Notes: generated from the letters alone by a model not told the origin. Shown: positions 30,514 to 41,937, counted from the stretch's first letter. The stretch: DNA of 64,000 nt from Acanthosepion esculentum (GCA_964036315.1 OZ038496.1:13116883-13180882); one strand, 5' to 3'. A program made the numbers and translations.

Positions 30514-30524
30514 TGGATTGTTTC

Positions 30525-30930
30525 TGTGACAATATGAAGGAAAAGAAGCGAGCACAACTATGATACTGTCCTGGGTATGACAATAAACTACATCCGCGTC
30601 CTGGGTATGACGATGAACCGCGTCCAACAGCAAGACCTCTGGTCGGGAGGTTTTGAAGAGCATGGAACCACCTTTTAATTGCTGGTGTTCCCAGGTAGGT
30701 CCACTCTGACCCGGGGTGGTAGTACCTGTTAGGGCCCCAGCTATAGGCAAATAGTTAACCCCCAAACTGCGGTCAAAACATTATGAAAGTGTAAAAATAG
30801 ATTTTAATACCAGAAATACTTTTTTTAAATATTGCCAGAAATACATTTTTGAAGAAAGAAATATTACCAAAAATAGAATTATGAAGGAAAAAATATTACC
30901 AGCAACAAAAATCTTGTGGGCATTAAATAA
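30525..30930 (-). repeat. dispersed repeat E, minus copy
   Basis: Landmarks on the minus strand: TTTGCCTATAGCTGGGGCCC, TAACAGGTACTACCACCCCG, GAACACCAGCAATTAAAAGG, TCATCGTCATACCCAGGACG. Matches plus copies at 44780-45020 and 55330-55560. Preceded (5') by the AATACATTTTTG/GCTGGTAAT block. Confidence 0.85.
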
Positions 30931-31535
30931 CCCATTGAGGTTGATATGCCGTAAAACAAAATAAACCAAACCAATCTAAACCAAAGAATACATATTCTAT
31001 TCATACGAATCTATCCGAAAAATGTTGTCGGCATTAAATAACCCATTGAGTTTCATATGCCGTGAAACAAAATAAACCAAACCAATCTAAACCAAAGAAT
31101 ACATATTCTATTCATACGAATCTATCCTAAAAATGTTGTCGGCATTAAATAACCCATTGAGTTTCATATGCCGTGAAACAAAATAAACCAAACCAATCTA
31201 AACCAAAGAATACATATTCTATTCATACGAATCTATCCTAAAAATGTTGTCGTCATTAAATAACCCATTGAGGTTGATATGCCGTAAAACAAAATAAACC
31301 AAACCAATCTAAACCAAAGAATACATATTCTATTCATACGAATCTATCCTAAAAATGTTGTCGTCATTAAATAACCCATTGAGGTTGCTATGCCGTAAAT
31401 CAAAATAAACCAAACCAATCTAAAACAAAGAATACATATTCTATTCATACGAATCTATCCTAAAAATGTTGTCGGCATTAAATAACTCATTGAGGTTGAT
31501 ATGCCGTAAAACAAAATAAACCAAACCAAACATCA
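30925..31535. repeat. 111-bp tandem array (about 5.5 units)
   Basis: ATAACCCATTGAG recurs with its CCC at 30931, 31042, 31153, 31264, 31375 and 31486, exactly 111 bp apart. The unit combines a repeat E piece (GGCATTAAATAACCCATTGAG ... ATATGCCGTAAAACAAAAT) with TTCTATTCATACGAATCTAT. Units differ by only a few bases, so the expansion is recent. Confidence 0.95.
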
Positions 31536-31957
31536 CAACAATTATATTACGGTGTAAATGGTTATGATAGAATTCGGCCTTCTTTGAAATGAAGGACAAA
31601 CCCCATATTGTGCATTTACTTATGTTTAAAACTACTTTGTATTATTACTTCGGGAAGATAAAAATCTAGCAGAGTCTCTAAAATACAATTGTAGCGGTGT
31701 TAGTGGTCGCCGTCGTGATAATCTTAGAAGTATATATTGAATGACTAACCCTTCCAAACCTCCCAGTCTCATCCTAACAGCCTTTTTTCGTGAAACGTTT
31801 TAAGGCTGTTCCAATAACTTGGACCGATTTTAAATGTGAATTAAGTTTAAGCATCTAATGATTTTTTTCTTTTTCTTTCAGATTTAACAACTTAAGTCAT
31901 TCGTTATTTCAGCAATGGAAAGCATATTACGAAAATGGACGTTCAAACAGAAATGCA
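31536..31957. other. unassigned interval
   Basis: Nothing recognised. Confidence 0.5.
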
Positions 31958-32203
31958 TTAGGTGCACTCCGCGATTTTTTTATCAATATAATCGACCAAC
32001 CCAGAGTGCAATTGGAAATGATGTAACGTTTTTATGGATAGGTTCAATTCCAGCGCGCGATGACGAATAGGGGTATCTGGATTTTCGGCCATATTCTCGT
32101 GCAATGTTTTCAGTTGCTCGCGTAAACGAGCACGCAATGGTGTTTTCACATCTGACAACGACCCAGTTTGTTTAGGATTCACGAACAATTTTTCCAATTG
32201 CAC
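31958..32203 (-). pseudogene. transposase N-terminal HTH fragment
   Basis: 81 codons: LFVNPKQTGSLSDVKTPLRA, ENPDTPIRHRALELNLSIKTLHH. The PDTP.R.RA.EL.LS..TLH pattern is the second helix-turn-helix of mariner-like transposases. No catalytic region follows. Confidence 0.6.
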
Positions 32204-32235
32204 TCTTGAAACTTTAATGAATGCTGGTCGTTATT

Positions 32236-33231
32236 TTAAGAAGTAAGGGTGTACAAATAAAAACATTTGAAAGTGACAGCATTTTCCATTTCAATGAAAC
32301 AGACTTTTTTTCCTCTTTCCACGCGATCAAAACGGAATAATTCTTTATTCATTACGTATTGAGAGGACGTAACGGTCGTGCTAAATAAGGGACTAACGAA
32401 GGGCGGGCCAGACACAATTATCATTATTATTATTATTTCCTTTGATTTCTGGTGTTTACACCTTTCTTTCCGGGTCCCGCCCAGGGACCTAAGGTTAGAA
32501 ATGGCATCATGACACTTTCCACTGACAAAAAAAAATTGCATAGATAAAGCCCCTCTTAAAGTGTCGACTGTACTTGTGAGAACAATTTTTTGTATTTCTT
32601 TGAGGCATGGACTTCCAGGGATCCCTTCAATTAGTCTACTGGAATATTTTCTAACCAATCCTAGGGCTCCAACTACAACAGGGATTGTTGATGTTACCAT
32701 GTGCCACATTTTTGAGATTTCTATTTCAAGGTCCTTGTATTTTGACAGCTTTTTGAATATCTTCAAAGATATATTGCAGTCTGCAGGGAGTGCCATATCA
32801 ATAAGGAGGCACTTATTTTGTTTGTGATCTTTAATAACAATGTCTGGGCGGTTGCCTTTGATTGTTCTGTCAGTGTGTATTGTGTAGTCCCATAGAATTG
32901 TAACAGGTCCTATCTCTGTAACCGGGTCTGGGTGGTGTTCATACCAGTTTCTTTCAGTTTCCTTCCCGTAGAAGTTGCATATTTTCCAGTGCAGATATTG
33001 ACCCACTCTGTCATGCCGGGTTTTATACTCAGTGGGTGCCAATACCGTGCAACCTGATACCAGATGATCAATTATTATTATATTATTATCATTATTATTA
33101 TTATTATTATCATCATTATTATTATTATTTCCGTTGATTTCTGCTATACGTTTATTTCCTTCCCTTCTGATTTTCCAGTGCAGATATTGACCTACCCTGT
33201 CATGCTGAGTTTTATATTCAGTGCGTGCCAA
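32236..33231 (-). pseudogene. LINE-K ORF C-terminus with restriction-like endonuclease, copy 1
   Basis: 331 open codons on the minus strand made of two partial copies joined through (AAT)n. The first about 30 residues (TEYKTQHDRVGQYLHWKI) repeat what follows. The main part runs IDHLVSGCTVLAPTEY, ETERNWYEHHPDPVTEIGPV, TILWDYTIHTDR, NRPDIVIKDHKQNKCLLIDM (PD...D/E of the nuclease), KYKDLEIEISKMW, TIPVVVGALGLV. A CCHC knuckle followed by R-PD-(D/E) is the restriction-like endonuclease of R2/R4/Dong-type LINEs (established). No RT is present; the 3' tail is (AAT)n at 32420-32441. Confidence 0.78.
32300..32375 (+). repeat. repeat H copy
   Basis: CCACGCGATCAAAACGGAAT and TATTGAGAGGACGTAACG match the tandem H units at 36480-36975. 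Confidence 0.65.
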
Positions 33232-34210
33232 TAGTTGTGCTAACAGTTTCCCTTTTCACGCTTCTCCCTTGTGGAACTCTCGTCCGGCTTCTTGGTTTCA
33301 AGTTAAGATTGATCTCCAACAATGTATACGCAATGTTAATCGTTATCTTCTATCTTCTTAATTCCTTTTCTTTTTTTATTGCTCCTTAATAATGTTTTTG
33401 TTATATTCTTCCACACTCAGTAACCGTCTGCGTATTAGTGGCTTTGTTGCCTTACTTAGGGTAAAATGATATAAAAAACGTGTTTTTATAATTGCTTAAA
33501 CCTTACGACTTCATCGCCTTTTTTTAGCTTCATTTGGTCGTAGTGTGTTTTTATTTATTTCACTTCCAATGAGATTTAATGTTGAGTTCCTTTGTTCGTT
33601 TTAATATTTTTCATGGTAGTTAATTTCTTGTAGCATCCGTACAGATGAAGTTTTTAAATATTTTTTTTCTTTTGCTAATTGTGGTCCTTTCATAGGTTAG
33701 CTCTGATTGAATTAAACCTTTACCACCATTATTACAGGCAAGACAAAGACGGTCAAAATCCCTCTTCGGATCGTTCACATTAAGGCAAGTCTGTTATTTT
33801 TTTAATACTGAATTTATTTTCTTTCTTGCAGACGATAATGGCGAAAGTATTAACTTACAACTGTTATCGCCAAAACCTGGTTCAATACGTACAATTGTTC
33901 TTATTCTTTTGTCCATCTCCTGATTTTTCATTGTTCGTCACATGCTTTGTGTCATTTGAATCTTTTATTCCTATCTATTCTTAAGCCGCATCTAGATTAA
34001 GTTCTTTTATTACAGTATCCATATTATTATTAATTTAACAAGAAGAGAATAACGTAAAATTTTCGATATTATTTTTCAACACTTAAAGAGAGCGATCTAA
34101 GAAAAGAAAAAAAGAAACGACTGTTTGACAATGCTCAGTAATATTTCGACAGTATTTCTGTCTTCCCCCAATTATGTTTAAAAATTGTATAAGTGTATAA
34201 ATATAAAAAA
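33232..34210 (+). mobile_element. LINE-J 3' fragment continuing into repeat G (copy 2)
   Basis: 33240-33360 holds the LINE-J C-terminal block (CTTCTCCCTTGTGGAACTCT, then ATCTCCAACAATGTATACGC) and 33420-33470 the LINE-J 3' end (CTGCGTATTAGTGGCTTTGT...TTAGGGTAAAATGAT). From there to about 34200 it is the inverse of 4829-5605. TTCTTGCAGACGATAATGGC near 33823 looks like a 3' splice site but is present in both repeat copies, so it is not evidence for a gene. Confidence 0.75.
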
Positions 34211-34590
34211 AAACAATCTAAAAAAAAAATAATACGTTTATACAAACGTCGTCTGTCTTGAAAATAAAACGGTTCTACTGGTAATCAGTGCGTCAAAATG
34301 AATGAAACACAGCCTCTTAATTCCTCTTATCAACAAAGGAATTTCAACTTTAGCACGATTGCCATCATGTTACTCATGTGTCGGTTGCTTTCCATTCGCG
34401 CTGGATGCTTTTCATTCGGTTTATCGCGTTGATTACCAGTACAGCCGTGTTTCTTAAGACAAGCGACATTTTATATAAAGATATTTTTATGGATTTTTTT
34501 GTAGATTTTTTATATTGTTAGACTTGTCTGCAATTTTTAAACATAACTTTCTTTCAAAGGAAATAAAGAAAGGAGTACTGAACTTTTACG
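34211..34590. other. unassigned interval
   Basis: AT-rich; nothing recognised. Confidence 0.5.
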
Positions 34591-34599
34591 TAGTACCGA

Positions 34600-34970
34600 T
34601 ATTTCTATATGGAAGAGACTTGAAGCAACAGAGATGTGGTTCTACAGAAGGATGATGAGAATACCATTGACTGAATACGTGAGCAAGTACGAAATTTTAG
34701 AAAAAATGAAAAAAGAGCACATATATGTAACGTTAGAAAGAGACAGTTTAAATTTCTAGTGCGCATAATGAGAAAAGAGGGCTTGGAAAATTTGACCCTC
34801 ACTTGACATATTGAAGGCAAGAGGAACAGCGGAAAGCAGCGCGTAAGAAAGCAAGTGTAACAAGGATTAGGGGATATAGCAAAAAGACAAGGACTACAAA
34901 GGACAGAAAGTTGTGGAGAGCCATGATCGGCAACGTTCTGAAGGGACAACGCGTATAGAAGGAGAAGTTG
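34600..34970 (+). pseudogene. LINE-L RT C-terminal region, copy 1
   Basis: The plus strand reads RLEATEMWFYRRMMRIPLTE-YVSKYEILEKM, a stop-bearing stretch, FLVRIMRKEGLENLT-like sequence, and RELWRAMIGNVLKG at the end in shifted frames. This is the C-terminal tail after the RT domain in a widespread invertebrate LINE group. Multiple stops. Confidence 0.75.
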
Positions 34971-35091
34971 CTATAAGATGCTACATTTTTTCAACCTTTG
35001 TTTGCATTCTTTGTATTTGCTCAACTTCCTGAATTCTACGAGAGAAAGTTTGCGATCACATGGCGCACATATGCTCATTAGAAGACAAACT

Positions 35092-35209
35092 CTATTTTGT
35101 TGATCCTAAACAGTTATATCCAGCTTTCGTTGTTCGATCTGTGCTCACAAGGTAATCCCATAAAATAGTTACTTTTTCTCTATCAGTTACAGGTTGAAAA
35201 TGATGTTTG

Positions 35210-35245
<36 letters not shown>

Positions 35246-35555
35246 TCTTTTGATTCTTGGTGAGTACTCATTTCTTTCCGGGTCCCACGCAGTGACCTAA
35301 GCTCAGAAATGGTATCAAGACATTTTCCACTGAGCAATTAAAAAAATTACATAGATAAAGACATAGATAAAGCCCATCTAACGTGTGGGCTGTACTCGTG
35401 AGAACAATTTTTTTCTATTTCTTTAAGGCATGGGCTTCCAGGGATCCCTTCATTGAGTCTACTCGTATCTTTTCCAACCAATCCGAGGGCTCCAACTACA
35501 ACAGGGATTGTTGATGTTCTCATGTGCCACATTTTTGAGATTATTATTATTATTA

Positions 35556-35587
<32 letters not shown>

Positions 35588-35590
35588 GTT
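35092..35590 (-). pseudogene. LINE-K fragments (copy 2 and a scrap)
   Basis: 35253-35560 on the minus strand: SKMWHMRTSTIPVVVGALGL, EGIPGSPCLKEIEKN, SGKCLDTISELRSLRGTRKE, QESKE followed by the (AAT)n tail (35213-35247). Beyond the tail, 35092-35210 reads FQPVTDREKVTILWDYLVST-DRTTKAG, an earlier part of the same protein from another copy. Confidence 0.75.
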
Positions 35591-35591
35591 T

Positions 35592-36316
35592 TTGTTTTAT
35601 TTCCTTTTATTCCTGGTGTGTTCTCATTTCTTTCCGGGTCCCACCCAGAGACCTAAGGTCAGAAATGGCATCATGACATTTTCCACTGAGCAATTTAAAA
35701 AATAAATTAAAAAACAACACACATATTTTACATAGATAAAGTCCCTCGTAAGGTGTGGGCTGTACTCCTGGGAACATTTTTTTGTATTTCTTTAAGGCAT
35801 GGGCTACCAGGAATCCCTTCAATGTGTCTGCTGGAATCTCTTCCAACCAATCCGAGGGTTCCAACTACAACAGGGATTGTTGATGTTCTAATGTGCCACA
35901 TTTTTGAGATTTCAATTTCAAGGACCTTGTATTTTGACAGCTTTTTGAAGATCTTCAAAGATACATTGTAATCTGAAGGAACTGGCATATCAATAAGGTT
36001 GCATTTTTATGTTTGCGGTCTCCAATAACAATGTCTGGGCGATTAGCTTCGATTGTTCTGTCAGTGTGTATTGTGTAGTCCCATAAAATTGTAACAGGTC
36101 CTATCTCCGTAACTGGATGTGGATTTTGTTCATACCAAGTGCTTTCAGTTTCATTTCCGTAGAAGTTGTAGATTTTCCTATGCAGATATTGGCCCACTCT
36201 GTCATGCCGGGTTTTATATTCAGTTGGTGCCAATATCGTGCAACCTGATACAAGATGATCAATTGTTTCTGGATATTTTTCACAGAATCTGCATTTTTGG
36301 CTAACACAATATTTTA

Positions 36317-36394
<78 letters not shown>

Positions 36395-36464
36395 GTATTC
36401 GTGAAAATTTCACGGGTTTCCTGTTTGAATTTTCTTTACTTTGTTTTTTTTTTCTTTTTCTCAC
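35592..36464 (-). pseudogene. LINE-K ORF C-terminus, copy 3
   Basis: Minus strand: CRFCEKYPETIDHLVSGC (CCHC zinc knuckle, C-x2-C-x8-H-x4-C), TEYKTRHDRVGQYLHRKIYN, PVTEIGPVTILWDYTIHTDR, ANRPDIVIGD (nuclease PD), then in a second frame SDYNVSLKIFKKLSKYKVLE-IEISKMW and TIPVVVGTLGLV. A frameshift near 35990 separates the halves. The 3' tail is (AAT)n at 35541-35588. Best view of the zinc knuckle in the window. Confidence 0.8.
36316..36394. repeat. (ATT)n/(AAT)n microsatellite
   Basis: ATT run followed by AAT run, forming an inverted trinucleotide repeat. Confidence 0.95.
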
Positions 36465-36479
36465 TGAAATCAGTCATCG

Positions 36480-36975
36480 TCTTTGATTTGTCCTTTCCGA
36501 CTTTCCTCGCAATCAAAACGGAACAGTGCGTTACTTATGAGGTATTGCCAGATCGTTTCTTTCTTTCTTTCTTTCATTCTTTCTTTCTTTCTTTCTTTCA
36601 TTCTTTCTTTCTTTCATTCTTTCTTTCTTTCAGTGAAACCAACTAGCGTCTCTGTTATGTCTTTTACGTTATTCCACGTGATCAAAACTGAAATAGTCCG
36701 TTATTTGTAGGTAGTGACAGGGCGTTTCTTTCTTCCTTTTTCCGGTTTCTTTTCTTCTTGTTTTCTTTCTCTCACTGGAACCAAGTAGCGTTTCTGATAC
36801 GTCTTTTCCGTCATTCCACGTGATCAAAACGGAACAGGGTATTATCTATGAAGTACTGACAGGACGTTTCTCCCACTGAAAGCGAGTAGTGTCACTGATA
36901 CGCCTTTTCCCGTCTTTCCACGCGATCAATACGGAATAGTCCATTGTTTATGAAGCTATTGGCAGGGCGCAACGA
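36480..36975 (+). repeat. repeat H tandem run (4 units) with TTTC tracts
   Basis: ATCAAAAC/ATCAATAC recur at 36512, 36681, 36823 and 36925. Each is preceded by CTTTCC.CGTGATC-like sequence and followed by GGAA.AG..C.TTAT.TATGA.GTA.TG.CAGG.CG. Unit length varies (about 170, 142, 102 bp) because the internal (TTTC)n expands or contracts. A long (TTTC)n lies at 36556-36635. Confidence 0.8.
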
Positions 36976-37703
36976 GAGTTCTAGCAAAGAAACTAAGTAG
37001 GTGGGGAAAAAATAATTATAATGAGATTATTATTTAAGGGAAGAGACTTTTTTAATTTCCACGGCTACAATGACGCAGTAGCCATTCATTATAATAATAA
37101 TTTTACTGAAATAATCACCATTATTTTTAATAAGAGCATTATCGTTAATATTGTTACAATTTTGACCAGGTTCCATTTTATTTTACCATTATTCTTTTAC
37201 TAGCATCATCATCTTTCTTCTGGCAGTTAGAGTTGCTCTTGTTATGAATATTGGTAGTTGTATTAATCGCAAGAGGTCGAGCATGAAATCAACACTGGTT
37301 CGTCTTGGAAGTCATTTCAGTTCAGATATTTTTTTTTTTTTTTTTATTTATTTCCAGACTCCAATTCATTTCCGCGTGGTGGGACGCCAGAATAGAACAA
37401 GAGAAAAAAATATTCAAAATTGAAGCAAGCGAATAAATAAAAAAAAGGTCAAATATGTTAGAATTTTTCTTCGTTTTTGTTGCATGTTATTTATCGTCTG
37501 CTTCTTGCTACTTTTCCTCGGAGCGGTCGCCTTCAGAAAATCTATTAAATTCGTTCGTGCGGCTTATTTGCCCACTGAAGCATGGAGAAATTGGAAAAAA
37601 AAATGAAATGCATAGGTTCAGAGTTAAATAAATTTGTGCAATGGTTGATTTTATTTCGTTTTATTTTCTTATTATTTGTGGGGGGATGATGATAATGATG
37701 ATG

Positions 37704-37745
<42 letters not shown>

Positions 37746-37934
37746 GCCGTGGACAAGTGAATGTCGTGTGGAGGAGAACGTAAAAGAGAAAGTGCCGAAA
37801 ACGAGGCGTTGAAAGACCAGGAAAAGAATACGTAACGCTAAAGAGAAAGGAAGAAGATCAAAAAATTAATGAGAAAAAGATAGTCATATAGATAGAGAAA
37901 TATTTACCTTGATTGCTGAGGAGCAGATAAAATA
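36976..37934. other. interval without a recognised gene
   Basis: Contains poly-T near 37330 and an (ATT)n run at about 37705-37746. No recognised domains. Confidence 0.5.
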
Positions 37935-38407
37935 TTCGAAAGAAAGAAAGAAAGAAAAAAGAAAGAAAGAAGGGGTATAATCGTGTAAATAAAATGAAAA
38001 ATGAAATAAAAGAAAGAAAGAAAGAAAGAAAGAAATATGGTAAGAAGAAAAGAAGAAGGAAAGACACAAAGAAAGGAGATGGGTAAAGAAAAAGGTAATA
38101 AAAAGAAAAGGAGGAAAGATAGGAAGAAAAAGATGGAAAAAAGAAAATAGCGTAATGATAAGAAAGAAAGAACGAAAGAAAGAAAGAAAAAAAGAGGAAA
38201 GAGATGGGAAAAGAAAGAAAATAGGATAATGAGAAAAAGAAAGAAAAAAGAAACAAAAAGGAAAAAGAGATCGGAAAAGAAAAGGGGCAATAAAAAGAAA
38301 TAAACAAACAAACAAACAAACAAGCAAACAAAAAGGAAAAGGAGATCGGAAAAGAAAAAGGGCAATAAAAAAAGAAAGAAAGAAAGAAAGACAAAAGGAG
38401 ATGGGGA

Positions 38408-38478
<71 letters not shown>

Positions 38479-38480
38479 TG
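37935..38480. repeat. (GAAA)n purine array
   Basis: About 545 bp of AAAG/AAAAG repeats, ending with a pure (AAAG)n of about 20 units (38410-38478) and including a CAAA run near 38305. The three overlapping 210-232-codon minus-strand frames (FFLSFFLSF) are artefacts. Confidence 0.97.
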
Positions 38481-38635
38481 GAAATGAAAACAAAAATATG
38501 AACAACCATATGGCAATTAGCATAAGAAAAGAAAAACACTAAACATGTTGTAAAAGGTGAGCATAAACATTTGTTTAGGGGCACTTCGAAGTGGATTAGC
38601 AAGATTGTTTTGCAAGAACAATTACAGTTGAGTAG
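38481..38635. other. unassigned spacer
   Basis: Nothing recognised. Confidence 0.5.
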
Positions 38636-38765
38636 TGAGTTCGAATTTTAACTGGGTGCTCCATACTTTCGGCCTTGTACCACATCTAAGCGACGCTTAT
38701 AAAATCAGTGCTTTCGACTTTGTGCCAAATCCATTCTATGCTTAGTAAATCACCATAAAAAGTTG
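38636..38765 (+). mobile_element. SINE-D fragment with duplicated tail
   Basis: GTGAGTTCGAATTTTAACTG (B-box-like), GGTGCTCCATACTTTCGGCC, CACATCTAAGCGACGCTTA, then the tail block again (GTGCTTTCGACTTTGTGCCA). Head missing. Confidence 0.7.
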
Positions 38766-39017
38766 GTTAGTGGAGCTGTAAATGAACAAGAGAGACAACT
38801 TTGAGACAAAATTACATTTTGAAGGCGAAAGACATGCGACAAATTATTAAGCCATACAAATGTATGCTTTTTGATAATGGAATTTGAAATGACAATGAGG
38901 AAAACGGTCTTTCGAGAAACATTAACAATTTTGTCTAAAATTGTAAGAAATAAAAGACGGGGGTCAGTAAAGAGGATGAATGGAGAAAGGCAATAAAATA
39001 AACAGAATAGGTAATTG
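38766..39017. other. unassigned spacer
   Basis: Nothing recognised. Confidence 0.5.
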
Positions 39018-39019
39018 GT

Positions 39020-39054
<35 letters not shown>

Positions 39055-39085
39055 GCAGGAAGAAAGAAAGAAAGTTAGAATGATT

Positions 39086-39121
<36 letters not shown>

Positions 39122-39207
39122 GAGAAAGAGAGAAAGAAAGAAACAAACAAACAAACAAAGTGGGAAAGTGAATAAGTACAGAAATGATAGTAAATAAGAC
39201 AACGTGA

Positions 39208-39239
<32 letters not shown>

Positions 39240-39271
39240 AATAATGACAAAGAAAGAAAGAAAGAAAGAAA

Positions 39272-39325
<54 letters not shown>

Positions 39326-39453
39326 AAAAAGAACGTGGATAAGTAGAGAAAAGATAGTAAATAAGGCAACGTGGCAGAAAGAAAGAAAGAAAGAAAGAAA
39401 GGGAGAGAGGGGAGGAGTGGATAAGTACAGAAAAGATATTAAATAAGGCAACG

Positions 39454-39495
<42 letters not shown>

Positions 39496-39535
39496 CGAGA
39501 AAGCAAGAAAGAACGGAAGAAAGAAAAAAAGGTGT
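39018..39535. repeat. (GAAA)n array with internal higher-order repeats
   Basis: AAAG blocks alternate with a spacer GTGGATAAGTA.AGAAA.GATA-.TAAATAAG.CAACG that recurs about four times (near 39165, 39335, 39418 and with variants), giving a higher-order period of roughly 80-170 bp. Confidence 0.93.
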
Positions 39536-39536
39536 A

Positions 39537-39845
39537 ATGAGAAGAAAGAAAAGAAAAAATATTCACCTCGCAAACAAAAGAACCATGCAAACTTTCTTTA
39601 AATTCCATGTCTTTTTCGTTTCGAAGAAAAATAAAATAATCGAATCAACGAAAACAATGAGACAACGAAAAAGAACACAAGAAATGAATAAATATCAAAA
39701 GATAATTTGTAAGATTACAAATAAAACCAAAAATGATGCTGAGAAATATTATTTGAATGTCTGGCAGTCCGCAGAACGAGAAGGCCTTTCTAGTGATGAC
39801 ATGCAGCTGCTGACGTCATCTCACGCCTCCGCTTGGTCACAGTAA
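39537..39845 (+). CDS. weak candidate exon / unrecognised frame
   Basis: A 102-codon frame beginning in GAAA-array sequence. The last part (about 39730-39841) is less repetitive and contains a consensus CRE TGACGTCA (39811-39818). A GTAAGA splice-donor-like site follows at 39842. No domain recognised. If real, only the 3' portion is likely to be exon; equally it may be chance. Confidence 0.15.
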   Translation: MRRKKRKNIHLANKRTMQTFFKFHVFFVSKKNKIIESTKTMRQRKRTQEMNKYQKIICKITNKTKNDAEKYYLNVWQSAEREGLSSDDMQLLTSSHASAWSQ

Positions 39846-40337
39846 GAGTCTACATCCGGACAATGATGACTTCTTCGATCAAAATGGACGACAAATTCGC
39901 ACCACCAGCTATCATCAACATTGATAGATAAGTAAAGTGAATTTGGAAACCATTAGCGTACAGTATTATACACTTGCGAAGAAAAAGTTCCAGCAGAAAG
40001 TACGAAAACCACCACATTTTCTCCTTTTATTATTTTATTTAATACAGAAATGAAATATCGTTTCATTAGTAACTCGTGGTCGGGAGACAATTCAAAATGG
40101 CGGCCTGCGTTTTAAATCAAGCTGTATTGTTTAAAAGTGAACATTTCCAAACAACAGAATAAAAAGATGAATAGTAATGAACATAGCTACATCAAGTCTT
40201 TCAACATGAAATAACTTATTTATTCTAATTGAATTAGGAAACAAATTCGCTTATAAAATCAAAATATTTCCTTTACATCTCTGCATTCTTCTTTTATGTG
40301 AAAGTAAAATAACTTTTGATTTTTCACCTAAGTAACC
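39846..40337. other. unassigned interval
   Basis: Contains CAAAATGGCGGCC near 40095 (YY1-like). No gene followed. Confidence 0.45.
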
Positions 40338-40645
40338 TTAGACCCCCATCCTGGGTATGACGATAAACTACATCCGGCAGCAGGGCCTCTATTCGGGAGA
40401 TATTGAAGAATGTGGAATCATCTCTTAATTGCTGTTCTTTCCAGAAATTGAGGTCAAAACACTATTAAATTATAAAAAGGTTTATAGTAAATATACGAGC
40501 AATGCATTTTCATAGTAAAAAATTGCCAGCAATACATTTTTGTAAAAAAATAAAAATGAAACTAAAAATAATAATTACCAGCAATACATTTTTATAAGGA
40601 AAAGAAAATTACCAACAATACATTTTTGTAAAAGAAATTACTAAT
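40338..40645 (-). repeat. dispersed repeat E, minus copy
   Basis: CCATCCTGGGTATGACGATA-AACTACATCC, then AGCAATGCATTTT/GCCAGCAATACATTTTTGTA repeated three to four times. The central CCACCCCGGGTC block is deleted. Confidence 0.75.
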
Positions 40646-40841
40646 GGTCCCCAAAAATGAAGTCTTTTCAAGCCAACTCGTTAATTTTACAGCTTCTTTT
40701 TCCTTTATTATCCTGTGATTATTAAATTCACGTTTCCCATGTGTTGAACCAAAATGTTAAAAGAATGGAATATTAAATAAAATAAGAAAATATATGAAAA
40801 TGAATTCAAATTTAAATAAGGCTTTCCTTTAAAACCCAATC

Positions 40842-40903
40842 TCTCTCTCTTTCGCTCTCTCTCCCTCTCTCTCCCTCTCTCTCTGTCTGTCTCTGTTTCT
40901 CTC

Positions 40904-40936
<33 letters not shown>
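40842..40936. repeat. (CT)n array
   Basis: CTCTCTCT with CTGT/TTTC interruptions. Confidence 0.95.
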
Positions 40937-40938
<2 letters not shown>

Positions 40939-41560
40939 TATCTGTATATACTTCTCTCTCAACTAATGAGAAAGCAACCCTCAAATAAAAAAAGAAAAGA
41001 CTGAACACGGCTGCAAAATGGTGAAAGTTTTCTGGTCCAGGACTATAATGTGACTATAATTCTACAAAAGATAAGAGCGGCTCCACGCATAACTTCCGTT
41101 ACAAAAAAAAATAGAAAAAGAAAGAAACGCCAGAAAATAGAGGAATTTTGGTTAATCAAAAATAAAGAGATTTTGGTGCCAACCTAAACCGAGCTTCGCG
41201 CCAAGCAATCTGGAGCCCTTTCTTAAGTTTACATAAAATGAGAGTCAACAGGCCAGCGGAGAAGTGTCAGACGAAGAAACTTTCTGCACGTGAAACTAGC
41301 GGTCATTTGCTTAAGACATTTTCCGCCCTTTTGAGGGCCGAAGATACATCGCAGATAGACGTCGCGCCTATTTACAAAGTAACCACACACCCGGCAGCTG
41401 AAAATAAAAGGACGACTACTACCAAAGTTTATCAACTACCCAGCACAACGAACTTTCGCCAATCTGAAATGTAAAGGTCTCGCTCCAATCGAATTAAAAT
41501 AAATAAACGTATATTATTTGTTTATAACTTTGATTCTATATCTGTCTATATTTCTGATAT
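40937..41560. other. unassigned interval
   Basis: A 78-codon frame at 41238-41474 has no recognised domain. Confidence 0.45.
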
Positions 41561-41562
41561 GA

Positions 41563-41937
41563 GGAATTATGTACACTATTTACATTATTCGGACTATTGT
41601 CCTCATCTTTGTCGCCATGTTTATCACATCAAGGACACGTGGCACAGTGGATAAAGGCGTTAGTTAGATCCAGTGACAGGACCCAAAGAGTGTGAGTTTA
41701 GTACCTGGTTAAAGCAGTGGAGAACATTCAGAGGGGAATTAACAGGAGATAACTGACAAAAATTAGACATGGCACGTGAAACTAAAACAGTCTACCCCAG
41801 TGAGTGAAATAAAGGGTTCAGTTCGACATTTCAACCACGTGAAGAAGACCGGAGCGTACAACGGCCTAAACGTTGTGATAAACATGGCGACAAAAATGAG
41901 GACAATAGTCCGAATAATGTAAATAGTGAACTTTGAT
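41563..41937 (+). mobile_element. SINE-C with inverted 5' self-fragment
   Basis: The plus copy from ATCAAGGACACGTGGCACAGTGGATAA (41627 on; A box in GGCACAGTGG) through GTGAGTTTAGTACCTGG (weak B box) and GAAGAAGACCGGAGC.. GGCCTAAACGTTGTG to GAATAATGTAAATAG. It is preceded by 41563-41626, an inverted piece of its own 3' tail. Same architecture as at 8817. Confidence 0.82.

Noticed and set aside
33820..33860. 3' splice site TTTCTTTCTTGCAG followed by an open frame
   Set aside because: The same sequence occurs in the inverse copy of repeat G at about 5170-5200, so it is repeat sequence and not a gene signal.
37858..39608. Several overlapping minus-strand frames of 140-230 codons rich in F, L and S
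   Set aside because: They are six-frame translations of (GAAA)n arrays; codon content is just TTT/CTT/TCT repeats.
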